64,000 nt of DNA from Phanerodontia chrysosporium (GCA_001910725.1 MJGA01000011.1:62001-126000); one strand, 5' to 3'; counted from the first letter of the stretch, positions 10,519-22,529 are shown. Notes: a model not told the origin generated them from the sequence alone. Made by a program: numbers and translations.

Positions 10519-12839
10519 ATGCACGCCCGTACCCAAGCTCCCCGGTTCATGCGCGAATACCTTCAACAGTCCTCGCTGGACGATGGACTCTCTCCCCCCG
10601 ACTTGCCATTGCCCCCCACGGCATGGGGCGCTGTCACCTCCTACGTCCGGCATGGCACAACAGTGACCGAGACTTCGCTCCAGTCGTGTATTGAAGGGCC
10701 TTCCGGGCTGGTGACGACTTCCGTCTTCCTAGAGCAACAAGGAGAGACGGTCGTCACAGAGTTTACGTCCGCTCGCGGTATCTCTGTGCATTACCCTCTG
10801 TACTATTTTGAAGTTGTCGTACATGCGACAGACATCGAAAATGTCTGGTAAGCTGCAGTCTTCAATTCACGGCGTCTGGGCACTAACATCTTCCTCCAGT
10901 GTTAAACTTGGGTGTGTAGCAATATCTGAGCCTGGAATCAGTCGTTGACAAGGGCCAGAATCACGCGCCAATGTATCGAGGATTCTTCGAAACCGAACGC
11001 AAACTGTCAAACTACTCGGTTATCGCGGACCATGAGCACCCATTGCTGTAAGCTGGTCAACCTTCTTCCTCATCTCCCGCTTTGAACTTCTGCTGTGTAG
11101 GTCAGGATGGGGATACCATCGGCTGTGGAGTCTGTCCAAAGGAGGGCATGATCTTCTTCACGAGAAACGGAAAGTACACAGGTATGCACACTCTCACGTT
11201 TGTACTTACTGCCAAATGACTCACATGTCTACTGGTAGGACGCCAGATAGCAGACCTACGGACGGCGACATCCTTCAGGCCGCTGCTGACGATCACGACG
11301 TCCAAAATGTGTGCCCCGACCCGCGTTCATACCCGAGCGAACTTCGGGCAGGAGCCTTTCGCGTTCGACGTCTGCTCTTGGCTACAGCCGCTGCGCCAAG
11401 CTCGCATGGAGAGGTTTACCCAGGCCGCTGCGCGCCTGCCATCTGAGGTCCTCACCATGATCGCCACCTTCGCCGCGAAGGAGCTGCACGATGCCGAGCA
11501 GGCCGGTCTCTCCGGGTCCGAGAAGTCACCGGCACTGTTGCGCGCGCACATGGTCCAGCGCCGCAGGCTTGCGATGGTGTGCCGTTCTTGGAGGAAGATC
11601 TGTCTGTCGGCACGCTTCTCCACGCTTGTGCTCCTCCGGGATGCGCACCTCCGTCGGGCCTCGGACATGCTCGAGCACATCGCCGCACGGGGTCCTTCGA
11701 TCGATACCGTGTACGTAGGCCCCTGCGAGGACCGCCCGACGCAGGCGTCCGCCGGTTCCACGCCAGCAATGGCGGTCGTCCTCTCGTCAAACGCTATCCG
11801 GCACTGTCCTGATGTGCGCAAGCTCGTGTGGGACGAGCTGGTCCCTCCGTGCCTTGTCCCTCCGCGCGTGCAGGCCGCGCTCCCCAGCCTGTTCCGCGCG
11901 TCCGTCCACAGCCTCACCGAGCTGCGCATCCGCAACCGGACGCTGCGCTCCCTGGACGGACTCTTGCGTGTAGTTTGCGCTGTCAGTTCTCTCCGGTTGC
12001 TCCACCTGGAAAACCTGCGCTGTGCCCCGCGCACAGCAGCCCCGGCACGGCGGCCGCCACCTCTCAGTGGTCTGCACGAACTCGTCATCGAGGGCTGTAT
12101 CCTCTCGCTCGAACAAGTCTCTATGCTATTGCGGACCAGCCTTACCGGTTGTGCGGCGCCAATGCAGAGCGGGCTAAAGCTCAAGGATGCAGGGGAGACG
12201 AGGATGCCGATCAACCCTGGGGACGCGGAAGCGGCTGTCGGCATCGCCGAGACGCTCCTCGGGTCGTACTACAGGTCCGACGTCGAGCACTTCTGCGGGG
12301 CCATCGCGCTGCGCGCGAAGCTCGGCGACGCCGCAGGCGCAGGGAGCAGTGAGTCGCCCGCGTCATCCGCGCCGAGCCCCCGCTGACGGCTGGCGTCTGC
12401 TCTCCTTCCAGCCTGTTGGGACATGTCGCTGCTCGACCGCGTCCCGACGAGTTGGCCGGCACCCGCGGCACGGCGCGCGGTCCTGCGCCTCTCCGTTGCG
12501 TTCGCCTGCGCAGACGGCGCACCGGCCACAGCGCGCCGCGTCGCGCTCGACGTCTACAACTGCTACAAGCCGCGGCCCGTGACGCACTGGCCGGCGTTCG
12601 AGCGCGTGCTGCACACCGTCGACGGCCTCGTCGCGCGTCTGCCGTGCTGTGATGCCGTCGTGCTCCGCGTGCGCGACTACCCGACGTGGGACGAGCCGTG
12701 GCTCCCGCGCTCGCGAATGCGGCTGAGGAGCTGCGAGATCGTGTGGGGAGCTGTATGCCGCACGCAAGGGATATGGTTTGCGTGGAGTATGCGGGCGTGG
12801 CGGAAGGCAAATGAGGCAGAGCCCCGTTCGCATGCTTGA
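10519..12839 (+). CDS. SPRY-domain + F-box fusion protein
   Basis: Exon 1 (10519 to about 10851) is followed by small exons encoding the core of a SPRY/B30.2 domain. The strongest match is GDTIGCGVCPKEGMIFFTRN at about 11110-11170, which follows the family pattern GD-x-IGCG...G-x-IFFT+NG. An intron (about 11182-11237) joins it to GRQIADLRTATSFRP. After the SPRY domain come an F-box-like helix set (RLPSEVLTMIATFAAKELHD, MVCRSWRKICLSARFSTLVL) and an LRR-like C-terminus. The last intron (12350-12411) is in phase and leads to the end at 12839. Between about 10,852 and 11,110 no splice model keeps one frame: VKLGCVAISEPG is followed by a stop, and a second frame reads MYRGFFETERKLSNY. So either an unusual intron or a frameshift is present. 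Confidence 0.72.
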
Positions 12840-13013
12840 ATCGTTATTTGCTATATTATATCACCGAATATTGATGCCGTCCATGAGCAACCAGCTATCA
12901 CATATGACAGGAGCTCAGCACGCAGCAAACTTGAAAGTATTACACAATATATACTCGCAGAGGCTGGGAGCTAATTAAAACAAAGACAGAGGGAAACAGA
13001 CAGTCTTGCCCCA

Positions 13014-15861
13014 CTAGGTGGCGTCCCGAGAGCCTTCCTGTACAGCCATGTAACTAACCAGAGAGGGGAGCTTCTTCTGAGGCCTTGATGAGGATACATC
13101 GCTCTCCTTCTGGGTCTTGATACGCTTCGCATGTCGGCGGGACGGGTCTTCGTCGGAAGTGATGCCATCCTGGCCCTGAGCCTGACCGTCCTTGTCGTCC
13201 GCGTCAATCTCGTCTACAGCGGCGCGTTTCGTGGCTGCGGGAGGCTTCGGGGCTCTTGGTCTGATATTGCGCCTGGAAACGTCCTTCACGAAGGGAAGGG
13301 GGTTATCTTCGAGTATCTTGAGTATATTTTGAACATGGGTATCCAGCTGCTTGTCGGCTTCTGCCCAGTCCATGTCGATCTCTTCATGCCCTTTGGACTT
13401 GATGCCCTTCTCCGCTTCGACGTAGAGGCTAACCAGACTCTTGCGCATCTCGTCCAACTCCAGGAGAACCTTCCGCACCGTGGGGTGGAGACCAGCCGTC
13501 TTGTCGGAGAGAAATCCATCCTGCGTGATGAAGATATGCCGAGAGAGTAGGTCGTTGAACAGTAAACTGGCCAATTCTTGCTGTGCCTTCAGGAAGCCCT
13601 CGAATACTTTGGAGTCGTATATGAGTTTTCCATTCCCGTCGCGCTGATTGTTCTCATAGTCTGAAATCAAAAGGACGAACATAGACAGCCAGAGGAGTGA
13701 CTCCATGTCGTGGAGGGGATTGTGCCGGAAGGAGATTTTCCGGTTCGACTCTGTCGTGGGGTTCAAGGTAGTTGTAGGAGCAACGTTGGCATTTGCAGAC
13801 GTCGTAGGCTTTCCAGCGTCGACCTCGTCTATCGAGGCATGCTTCAATTTGCGAGACAAGAACCAATCCGCGGTAGGGGCAGCCGCCTGTTTCTCGCGGA
13901 CTTCCTTTGGTTTGAACAGATATTGTCCCACACGAACCTCTTCCGCCATGAAATAGGGAGTCCCCTAAGAGCCAGCGTGAGCTCGCGACAGGCTTACAGA
14001 AGACTAAACGACTCACCGTCCGAATGCCATGGTGTGTACTATCATCGGACAACTCTTTTGCATACTCAAGATCGCTGATCTTGGCAGACTTGTGTACGAG
14101 GACGTTGCCATAGCTAATATCACGATGTACCCAGTTCACAAGGTGCAGGATGTAAAGCCCTATCGGGCGATGAGCATAATATCGAGGTACGTCTGCACTG
14201 AAGACTCACCGCGAAACACTTCCGATATCATCTCGAAGACCGCGGCAAGCGTATGCAGGGTCAGAAGCTCCTTTCCCGCGTTCTTGAAAACCGTACGTTG
14301 ATGAACTTTCGGAGAGTATTCCGGTGCTGCCGCCTGGGTCATGGCCGTGGAGCGAACGGAGCGGGCTTCTGGCATACGACGGCGGGGAAGCTTCGCTTCT
14401 TGTGGGTGAACGGCGTCGAAATTAGGCATCCCAACCGTAATGTCAAGGGTACTGATAATCGCTAGTTTCCGGCCATCTCTGCCGGTCTTGAAGTCGTCGG
14501 TTCGGTCGGCCCGTGACTCGATCCAGACATCGCCAAACGCGCGGGGCTGCATAAACAGTTCGTTGAAGGCTTCTTTGAGGAAGTCTTCGCAACACATGTC
14601 GACCCGATGCTTGATGTCATGGAAGAGTTTGCCCTCTCGTTCTCGATCGACATCTGCCCAGCCTTCTTTGAGAGCCAGCAGGTCTGTTCCTTCTAAGCCG
14701 CGCTCGTCTACTTCCACTACCGACCAAACTCTTGTGCCACGGCCTCTGAAAGCATCGGCCCCGTGATTCCAAAGGAGGTCCTTCGTACGAAATGTTCGCT
14801 CGACTACCTGACCGCTAGAGATATCTCGAACGAGTATTTCGTATCGCGGGAGCGCCATAAGTCTGCTTCTGCGCAGGAGCTTGATAGTCGGATCCCAGCC
14901 GAGTTGGACTTCGTTCGCAAACGTCATGGATAGTACAAAGTCGACGACCATGTCGTGGTTCTATAGGCGGGGTTACACCTGTTCAGCCATAGAAGAGTAT
15001 GCGGTAACGTACTGCAATGAAATCAAATGGGGTCGAGGCGAGTACCTCTGACCAACTGCAGTACCACCACCGCATCATCCGGTTCTCGATAGTGTAACCG
15101 AAGACAAAACGTCTTCGTACATCCTCCCGCATGATGTGGTAGAGCGACCATAGGATTTTTCTCCGGTTCTAGAAGCGCTGTCAGAGCTGCAGCAGGAGCT
15201 ATAGTGGGTAAGGCCTTACATCTAATTTGTCATCATCGTCCTCACGCTTCTTGAACTCTCCTGGTGCCACTACGTCTACCCAGTTTACTCTCGCCTTCTG
15301 AGCCTTAATCGCTTTCGAGGTACACCGGACGGCATAACTATCGGGCCGAGAGAGCAAACTGTTCCGTATTTCGAATCTCGGTATTGACGCAGGGTTGCAC
15401 CGGAACTCGCAGAGTCGGTCGGAGGAGGACAGGCCAGAGATAGAAGCGCAGGCATCTTGGATATACTTCGCGAGCTCTTCGAAATTCTTGAAAACCGCGT
15501 CCTCATTCATGGGCTCTGTCCGAGGTTTCCCGTCCGGTCCCAGTGTGAGTGGGTCGGACGGCTTGACCATGTCGCGGGGATCGACAGAAAAAAGAGACCA
15601 ATGATCGTCTGTTATGGTCTGACGTTTGCGCAGTTCCTGTAAGACAAGGTCAAGGTCGATGCCAGAGTGCAAGTCCGGGAGGAGATAGTTGCGGAAGTCG
15701 TCCGTAGGTACGACGCCAACGGTCTCGTTGAGGTCGAGGCAGATGGCATCGCGAGCCTGCTCAACCCAAGCATTCCCAGGAACAGACTGCAATTCTTTGG
15801 AGCGCAAGGGGGTGGAATGAATGGAATGAATACGGATAGTAGGACGGCAGGATTGAGCCAT
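13014..15861 (-). CDS. FunK1-type fungal protein kinase, copy 1
   Basis: Five exons give roughly 800 residues. The N-terminal module (MAQSCRPTIRIHS..., DDFRNYLLPDLHSGIDLDL, VVAPGEFKKREDDD) is typical of the fungal FunK1 family (Pfam Pkinase_fungal). The kinase core shows the catalytic loop VHRDISYGNVL (about 14,110-14,140), KISDLEYAKE (DLE in place of DFG), GIRTGTPYFMA (activation segment/APE equivalent, split by an intron at about 13,965-14,020) and FRHNPLHDMESLLWL. The C-terminal tail is charged and acidic with an NLS-like RRHAKRIKTQK. It probably phosphorylates Ser/Thr; substrates are unknown. It is a paralogue of the gene at 19,664-22,529 with the same exon layout. Confidence 0.9.
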
Positions 15862-16824
15862 ACCGAGTGGTGGGGCGCAATGATGGATACCCGTTGGTCT
15901 TTATATGACGGTTCTGGGAGCGCTTTCTAGACTGAGTGCTGCATAGCTCAGGTGGCCTCCAGAAAGGTGTTATGGTGTGAGGACAAAGGAATGTGGCGAG
16001 TGGTGGTTCGCGGATAACCTCGCATTCCCAAATTGGAGGTTGGCCTCCGTGTGGGCGCTAGCGCCCGAATCGTCCCGTCAATGTAGGTGTTCAAATTTTG
16101 AAAGGATACATGGAGAGAGCGGTTGACATCAGGGAGGGAAGGAGGAGAGGACTGGCATTTGCCTGACGACAGGTTAGGTGATCCACGGGACGTCGCGGCG
16201 AGTGACCCGGCGTGGCGAACAACAACTAGCGTCCTGTTCTCCATATGCACACAGAAACCCTATGACGGGCTAGAAAGTGCTTGACTGCTCTTTCCCCTGC
16301 GCAATAAGTGAAGCAAAAGAAAGCACTGGGGTCCGAAGACCACGCACGAATTTCCGGACAAGCGCACCTCCGGCGGCACGAGAATTGCGCATCGGGTTCA
16401 CCAGAACGCACTCGGATGGCCAGGGCCGCTGCATTTCTCTGGCATGTGAGCGGTAAGAGCGGTCTAGGTCTGTCGGAGGGGGGTCTTCTCTTAATCTCCG
16501 TGACAGACTTTTTCAGAGCGCCGCTCTCAATTTGGTCTGTAGGTCAAAATTGTGCTGCCACCAGACGTCCCAAAGCCTGGTGCTAGAATACACATAAGTA
16601 AGCCGTGGAGATCTCTGAGAGCTTACCAGCACATTGTCGACACGCAGCGATTCGAGCGAGGGTGTGGTCGTCGGCGTCTAACGTCGGAGCGAGGGTGCAG
16701 CTCTGATCCGAGAGCACATCAATGATGGCGCAATACCGGCACCGGGGAGCGTCCTCCCCGCCAAGCCCTGCCTGCTTTCACCGAGCCTCGTCCCCGACCG
16801 TTATCAACAGCATCTCTCACCCTC
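15862..16824. other. Intergenic, nothing recognised
   Basis: 5' flank of FunK1 copy 1, up to the insertion site of TIR element A. Only short unsupported ORFs are present. Confidence 0.4.
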
Positions 16825-17029
16825 GCCATGACAGGACCCCGGAAGCTCCCCATAGTGCATGTCCGCCGGAACCCCAGATTTCGGGCCTCGGCGCGCTAGG
16901 ATTTTGGCCCCTTCGCCGCGCTATCCGGACATGCCGTAGAATAAATATTCGATTTTCTCTTTATTTTCGCGTAATTTTTATGCGAGAGAACTACGGCTGT
17001 ACAGCGGTCTGACAGGTATCTATACATGC

Positions 17030-17902
17030 TTCTTTTTCTCGTACTGCTTTCGGACGACCGCTTGCACGTCAGGGCGGCCCAAAACTGTCCACATGTGAAC
17101 AATCAGATATAGCGAATGAGCCCAATGAACATGAAACAGACTGCGTACCGAGTGAATGCCCAGTCCTTGAGTGCGAAGGAACGACCTCCCGCAGGTTCCA
17201 TGGCAGACAGACCTAAGTTGTAGACAACTTCCTTCTCGTCCACATGCGTCCATAGCGCTGCGACGCGGTTAGCTTCATGGCGGAACTGATTCTCGTCCTC
17301 TCCGGGCGCATGCTAGTCTAGATATCAGCATTGGTACAGCTAGGGGTATGAAAAAGTGGCGCACCTCCACGAAGACCTTGAGAGAGAGGTAAGTAACTGA
17401 ACCCATGTCGCTGGGGCCGATGCCGCCCATAGCATTGCTGCGCCGCGTGCCCTTGCCAGTGCCGTTCTTCTTGAATATGACGTTGATTTGGGCGACATAC
17501 CAACCATGAGTATTTTGCATGATGAGCCATGAGCCCTGCTGTAGGGGGTTGAGAGCAGTTATGCCCCTGGTGGCAATAGCGGGCACTTTGAACGGTGAGA
17601 ACTCGTTCACTTGATCAGAGCGCACAAGACTTACCTTCATCTTCGATTTTTGGAGCCACGGCGAGGATAGCCTTCGCAAGACCCCATGTCCCCGCTCTCG
17701 AGTTGGACTTGTTAGCAGGGTCGGAGACAGCAGCGGCTTGTCTGCTACCGGCATTAGTTGACTCAGAGGGTTGCGTCCGTTTCTGCTGCCTTTGCAACTT
17801 GCCAGCGCTCCTCACGAGTATACCCACCGCGCCGCTGACGCGTCTGCGCCTGCAATGCGTCGTTCGTGCTCGCCTGAAACCTCGAACGGTGCTGTATCTC
17901 AT
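17030..17902 (-). pseudogene. Unrecognised spliced gene fragment inside TIR element A
   Basis: Minus-strand reading gives linked exons with good splice signals: KSNSRAGTWGLAKAILAVAP, then VPAIATRGITALNPLQQGSW...GWYVAQINVIFKKNGTGKG...GSVTYLSLKVFVE, then ACAPGEDENQFRHEANRVAA...MEPAGGRSFALKDWAFTR. After that the frame becomes uncertain and terminates around 17,030. I do not recognise the family. Element B holds different sequence at the matching position, so this may be captured host sequence or one of several alternative cargos. Calling it a pseudogene is an inference from the unclear 3' frame and lack of a clear start. Confidence 0.45.
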
Positions 17903-18207
17903 TGGGCACCGGGGCTATCATAACGGTAAGCACAGATCTGTCAACCGCTGCCATCCATAAAGACGCACCCGTAGCGGCCTCTTGGTGCGCATTTCCTGCG
18001 CCCAGACTCGGACCAGTGTTGGCAAAAAGGCATGGGACACTCCGGAAGGGGAAATGTCATCAATTCCGCTCCACCTATGTGGGTCCGTCAAGAATCTGAC
18101 GAGACTCACACTCGTGGGCTCTAGATATTTACTCTATAATGCTATTAACAGCTGAAAGACGGTAAAAGAGGTCAATAAGGGATAATTCTGAAGGGTTTTT
18201 TTTTTTT

Positions 18208-18292
18208 TAAAAAAAAAGGATAACACGCGGGTTAGAACCCGCATACTTTGGGACCCCTCGCCCATCACTTCAACCATTAGGCTACTGGTCTA
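18208..18292 (-). ncRNA. tRNA-like RNA polymerase III unit in element A
   Basis: On the minus strand an A-box match TAGCCTAATGG (18284-18274) is followed 35 bases later by a B-box-like GGTTCTAACCC (18238-18228). That lies within a 5-bp T-arm-like stem (GCGGG/CCCGC), and a run of nine T (18216-18208) then acts as a Pol III terminator. The spacing is that of a normal tRNA without intron. The T-loop is one base short and the acceptor stem does not pair, so it is tRNA-derived rather than a tRNA. The same unit, with the same spacing and the same T-loop shortening, is in element B. Confidence 0.6.
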
Positions 18293-18869
18293 CACTTGCT
18301 ATCCGGACTGAAACTCCATTGCCACGACGCGCTATCCCAGGACATGACTACCGCGCCAGGGGCCTTCGACGCGCTATATGCCGGACATGGTGGTCCGAAA
18401 TTTCGGCCTCCCAGACGCGCTATCTGCGGACATGCACTGGCAGGAGCTTCCGGGGTCCTGCCATGACTATTCTGTGTACACTTACGGCACGAATCAACAG
18501 TTCGATTCAGTTCAGTATCTCAGATCTCAGATCTCAGGCCTCAGGTAGTCACGACCACACAGATCCACACCAGATCTTCGAACTGTCGCCTGAGTGTGCC
18601 GAAACATACACACCTGGGTAAGGCATTCGTGTAGAAAACCAGTCAAGACTACGGCGAGGGGCCATGCCAACTTCTGCGATCGTAGCGTGATCCTCGGCGG
18701 CACCGATAAATCAGCCCTGTAAGGATGTGTGCATTCGCCAGCCCGTCCTTGCAGCTACAACGTGCCCGCCATGGTACGCACTCCGTTCATGATGTCTCGT
18801 GTAGCTTCTATACCTGCTCACCATGCGTTCTTTTTATGTCTTACTCTGCCGATATCTGGTCAACGGAGA

Positions 18870-19540
18870 TAGCCCCTGAACGTTGAACATTGAGCTGACA
18901 GGCACGTCTTCGTCGCGTCGAGTTTGGCCAGACATCTCACGGTCTTGCAGATGTAGAGGTATTGGAGATGAAGGCCGCGTTGGACAAGCTGGTAGAGTCC
19001 GAGAAGGTGTCCGGATCACACATGGTGCGCAAGAGATTCCATTCCGCTTTATGTGTGTCCTGATGAGAACTTGAAGGGCGAGTGCAATACATCATGGGCC
19101 TTTTGCGTCGAGCAGAGACCATCGCACCAAGTGCCTTACTTTGTCAGGTCAGCTACGTCCCAACCGGTGGCCCTGGTTGGCCTCCGTAGGAGGATCTGGC
19201 ACTAGTAACAGCCGCAAGCATGCCGATGCGAACACGCACTAGAGTTCAAGAGTGGCGGGCCTTCGACGATTTGGCCGTGCATCAAGGTCGCGACGCTGGA
19301 CGCCGCGAAGCGTGCCGACGTGCAGTTGCCAATGAAGACGTCCTCCCACACGCACGATGTGCGACGACCACCATTGCTGGTACCCGCCCGGCCACGGTCA
19401 CTTGTACTACGTCCTCGTGCGCTTTGGCGTGCTCGACAGCTACTCGGCGAGGGTAAGCAATGGCATTGTGCTAAACACGGACAACCTTCGTGCCGCGTGC
19501 GTCTCGTTATGCACGGCGACCACTGCGGGCGCGCAGTAAG
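18870..19540 (+). pseudogene. Decayed UTP-glucose-1-phosphate uridylyltransferase-like fragment
   Basis: Around 19,357-19,500 the plus strand reads DDHHCWYPPGHGHLYYVLVR then FGVLDSYSARGK and NTDNLRAA. This resembles the UGPase block WYPPGHGDLY-x5-GVLD...GK-x-YLFVSN-x-DNLGA. Upstream, ALDKLVESEK-type sequence at about 18,965-19,010 resembles the UGPase N-terminal helix. The pieces lie in different frames with stops between them, and the VSN substrate loop is lost. The rest of the roughly 500-residue enzyme is absent, so it is a relic. Assignment rests on motif memory, hence moderate confidence. Confidence 0.45.
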
Positions 19541-19663
19541 TTTTTTTCCGCTTGACTGATATAGTGTAGTAGCTGAAGATGTAACGAAAGTACATGTGAT
19601 TTATTCATAGTTGGCGCAATCCATACATGTCGATAATACAGCATCATGACCATACAAGCCCAG

Positions 19664-22529
19664 TTACACCTTTGGTCCATCTGACTCTGGGTCATCCTTC
19701 AAGCTGGCTTCCTCGACCCTAGTGGCCAGAGCCTCCAATCGCTGCTGTGACCTAGTTGCAGAAGACCCAGCGTCCCCGGCCCTGCTGAGCCTGGGTATCT
19801 TCGATCTGCGAGCCATGGGGCTGCCGTCGTTGTCGTCTTGATCGTCGTCATCGGCTGCATCGAGGGTCTGCGAACGGCCGCCTGGTTGATCTTCGTCCTG
19901 ATCTTCTGCGGGCCGGTCAATCTCTTTCGGCATGTGCCTTCGCGCCGAAGGATCTTTGACGAGGACCAGGTTCCGGCTCCGTAATAGGTCGAGGATCTTG
20001 TCCATTTCCGCGCAGATCTGTTGACTGACTTCGATGCAGTTGGTCTCCAGCACGTTGTCGACTCCAGGGCGGACCAATTTTTCCGCTTCGATGTAGGCAG
20101 CAGTCAGGATGGAGAAGACGTTGTCGAGGATTTGGACGATACTCGCGACGGTCGGATGCAAACCCTCGGTAAAGCCTGCCAGATAACCAGGCGCCGTCAG
20201 CACGAAACTCCGGAAGGATGCCTTACAAAAAGCGCTCCACGCGAGTCGGTGCTGTGCTTTCATGAAGGCCGCAAACTCCTCCTTGCTCCACTTCGTAGAT
20301 CCGTCGTAACGAAAATCGATCTCGAAGTCGGAGATGACCACCAAGTACAAGGCTAGCCATGCAATAGATTCCATGTCATGGAGAGGATTGTGCCGGAACC
20401 AGATTCGGGAGTTGTCGTCCGTGCGGCCTTCGGAAGGTCCAGGTAGGGTAGATACCCCACTAGCCGCTTGATGGGTCTTCTGCTTTGACTCGCGCTTCCT
20501 CTTCAGCATGAACTCCGACCTCGAAAGCTTCTGACCAGTGCCAGACTGCTGCTTCGCATTGAATATATACCTGACTTCATCGACTTCAAGGGCCATGAAG
20601 TACGGTGTACCCTGTTCACAACAAACATGGTTTTCGTTAGGAGCTCTGTAATCAATATAATTGGAAACGGCGGTGCTCACCGTACGGACTCCCTTGTGGG
20701 TAGTATTCTTGGCTACTTCCTTGGAGTACTCGAGGTCAGTTATCTTGGTTGATGTCATACGCTCATCCGTGGACGAAGGCGTGATGTTCATGCGAAGAAC
20801 GTTGCCGTAGCTGATATCCCGATGCACCCAACCATGTTGGTGCATGAGCTGCATGCCTGCGACAGCATCAGGAATGAAGAAGAGCAGATATAACGCAGGA
20901 CGTGCTTACCGTTGAGTAGATCGAGCAGAGAGTCAAAAACATCTTTGAGCGATTCGACATGCAATAGAGGCTGACCAACGTCTTTGAACACAGTTCGGTG
21001 GTGTATCTTGATTGGGTATCGCAGCTTCTTCGATTCATTTCTGTTCTTCGGGTCGACGTTCCTCTGCCCATGCCTAAATCGCCCAACCACACGCTTCTTA
21101 TCCCCGTTCAAGACAGCGACGCGGATAACATCGAGGTCATCTGGCAGAGGGGGTGCTTCTGATCTGCAGGCTTTGAAAGAGTCAGCCCGGTCTGGCCTTC
21201 CGTTGAGGAGGACATCGCCATATGCCTCGGTCTCCATGAATACCTCCTTGAAGAGTTTGATGTCTTCCTCTTCGTTCGATTGCAGAACCTTCTCCTTGAT
21301 CTGGTCGCCTAGAGATCCTTCAGCGTCGCGGTCGGCATCGCGCCATGCTTCCTTCAAGACGCGTAGACAACTATCCGGAACTCCGTCGACAACTTCCGTG
21401 ACTGCCCAGACCCGCGTACCACGCCCTCGGAGAGGCTCTGCGCCGAAGTTCCAAATGAGGTATTTCGTGCGGAATGTGCGTGCGACGACATCCCCATTAG
21501 ATGTATCGTGAACGATGAACTCGTACTGCGTCTCTTCGTCCGCTGAGGCAGGAGGAAGTGCCTTAATCGTTGGGTCCCAGCCTAGTTGATGAGACTCGGC
21601 GAACATGACGCGCAGGAGAAAGTCGCAAACAATCTCGTGTTCCTAGGCAGTGTTATTAGCTTTTGGGTCAGACGCAGCGGATGCGCATTAAACGTACCTC
21701 GACCCAGTCAAATCCTTCTGAGGCGAAGACCTCGGACCGGCTGCAATACCACAGGCGCATCGTCCGGTTCTCCATCGTGAAGCCGAAAACGAAGCGTCGT
21801 TGAATGTCATCGCGCATGATATGGTGCATCGACCAGAGGACCTTTACATTGTTCTGGTAGGCGGTTTAGCAGAGGAACATCAATAGCGAACAGGTTGTGG
21901 GTACTTACGTCGTTGGTATCCGCACCCGGAGCGGCCTTCTTGAATTCTCCAGGGACAGCCACGTCGATCCACTCCGCTCGAGCTGTCCCATTATTGGCGG
22001 CGTCTGCGGTGCTGCGTATGCCATACGCGTCTGGCCTCGATAACGACGAGCGTCCCCTAGATTTCGGCGCACAAGACGGGTTGCACCGAAAGACGAACGA
22101 GGGAACGTCAACTCCGGAGGGCCTCCCATCCTGCACACTCCGAAGAGCTTCAAGGACCTGACCCGCGAGCACCTCCAAGCGTTCGAAGACTTTGTTCTCG
22201 TGCATTGCCGTCGTTCCGTTGGCCACTTTCATGTCGCATGGGTCCTTGGGCCACAGCGTCCAGCGGCCGTGAGAGATGTATTGCCGTTCGTGCATGGCGT
22301 CCATCACCTCGCGCAGGGGAATGGTGTCTTTCAGGTCGGGGAGTAGGTTGTCGCGGAAGTAATCGAGGGGAATCTCCGTCACAATCTCTTGGAGGTCGGT
22401 AACCATCACATCGCGCTCTTCTTGCAGAGTGGAATCTGCAGGTAGACTCTGTGGGCCCTTGTTCTTAGCCGGTGTTTGAAAGGACGAGTGAGCATTGGGT
22501 CGAGCACAGTCGAGAGAGTGGTAATCCAT
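19664..22529 (-). CDS. FunK1-type fungal protein kinase, copy 2
   Basis: Five exons match copy 1 one for one. Exon 1 starts MDYHSLDCARPNAHSSF and includes DYFRDNLLPDLKDTIPL and VAVPGEFKKAAPG. Exon 2 has NRTMRLWYCSRSEVF. Exon 3 has QLGWDPTIKALPPAS and HHRTVFKDVGQPL. Exon 4 carries the catalytic loop WVHRDISYGNVLRMN and KITDLEYSKEV (DLE for DFG). Exon 5 begins GTPYFMALEV and contains FRHNPLHDMESIAWL. The C-terminus is acidic with an NLS-like MARRSKIPRLS. It is in the same orientation as copy 1, 3.8 kb away, so a tandem duplication is likely, with element A and the UGPase relic inserted or stranded between. Substrate unknown. Confidence 0.9.

Larger units (their letters stand above)
16833..18459. 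mobile_element. TIR element A (1,627 bp), non-autonomous DNA transposon
   Basis: The ends are inverted repeats: AGGACCCCGGAAGCTCC at 16833 and its reverse complement ending at 18459. They are flanked by a perfect 8-bp target duplication GCCATGAC (16825-16832 and 18460-18467). Subterminal copies of GCGCTAT-N4/5-GGACATG occur at 16918-16933, 18329-18346, 18371-18389 and 18417-18434. A 12-bp palindrome CCGAAATTTCGG lies at 18395-18406. The left 200 bp and right 430 bp are clearly similar to element B at 54-62 kb, while the middle differs. No transposase is encoded. An 8-bp duplication is known for hAT, KDZ/Zisupton and some other superfamilies; I cannot assign one. Confidence 0.85.

Noticed and set aside
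11327..12244. 305-codon minus ORF over the SPRY/F-box gene
   Set aside because: Antisense shadow in GC-rich coding DNA; no domain, and the plus strand has clean splicing and domains.
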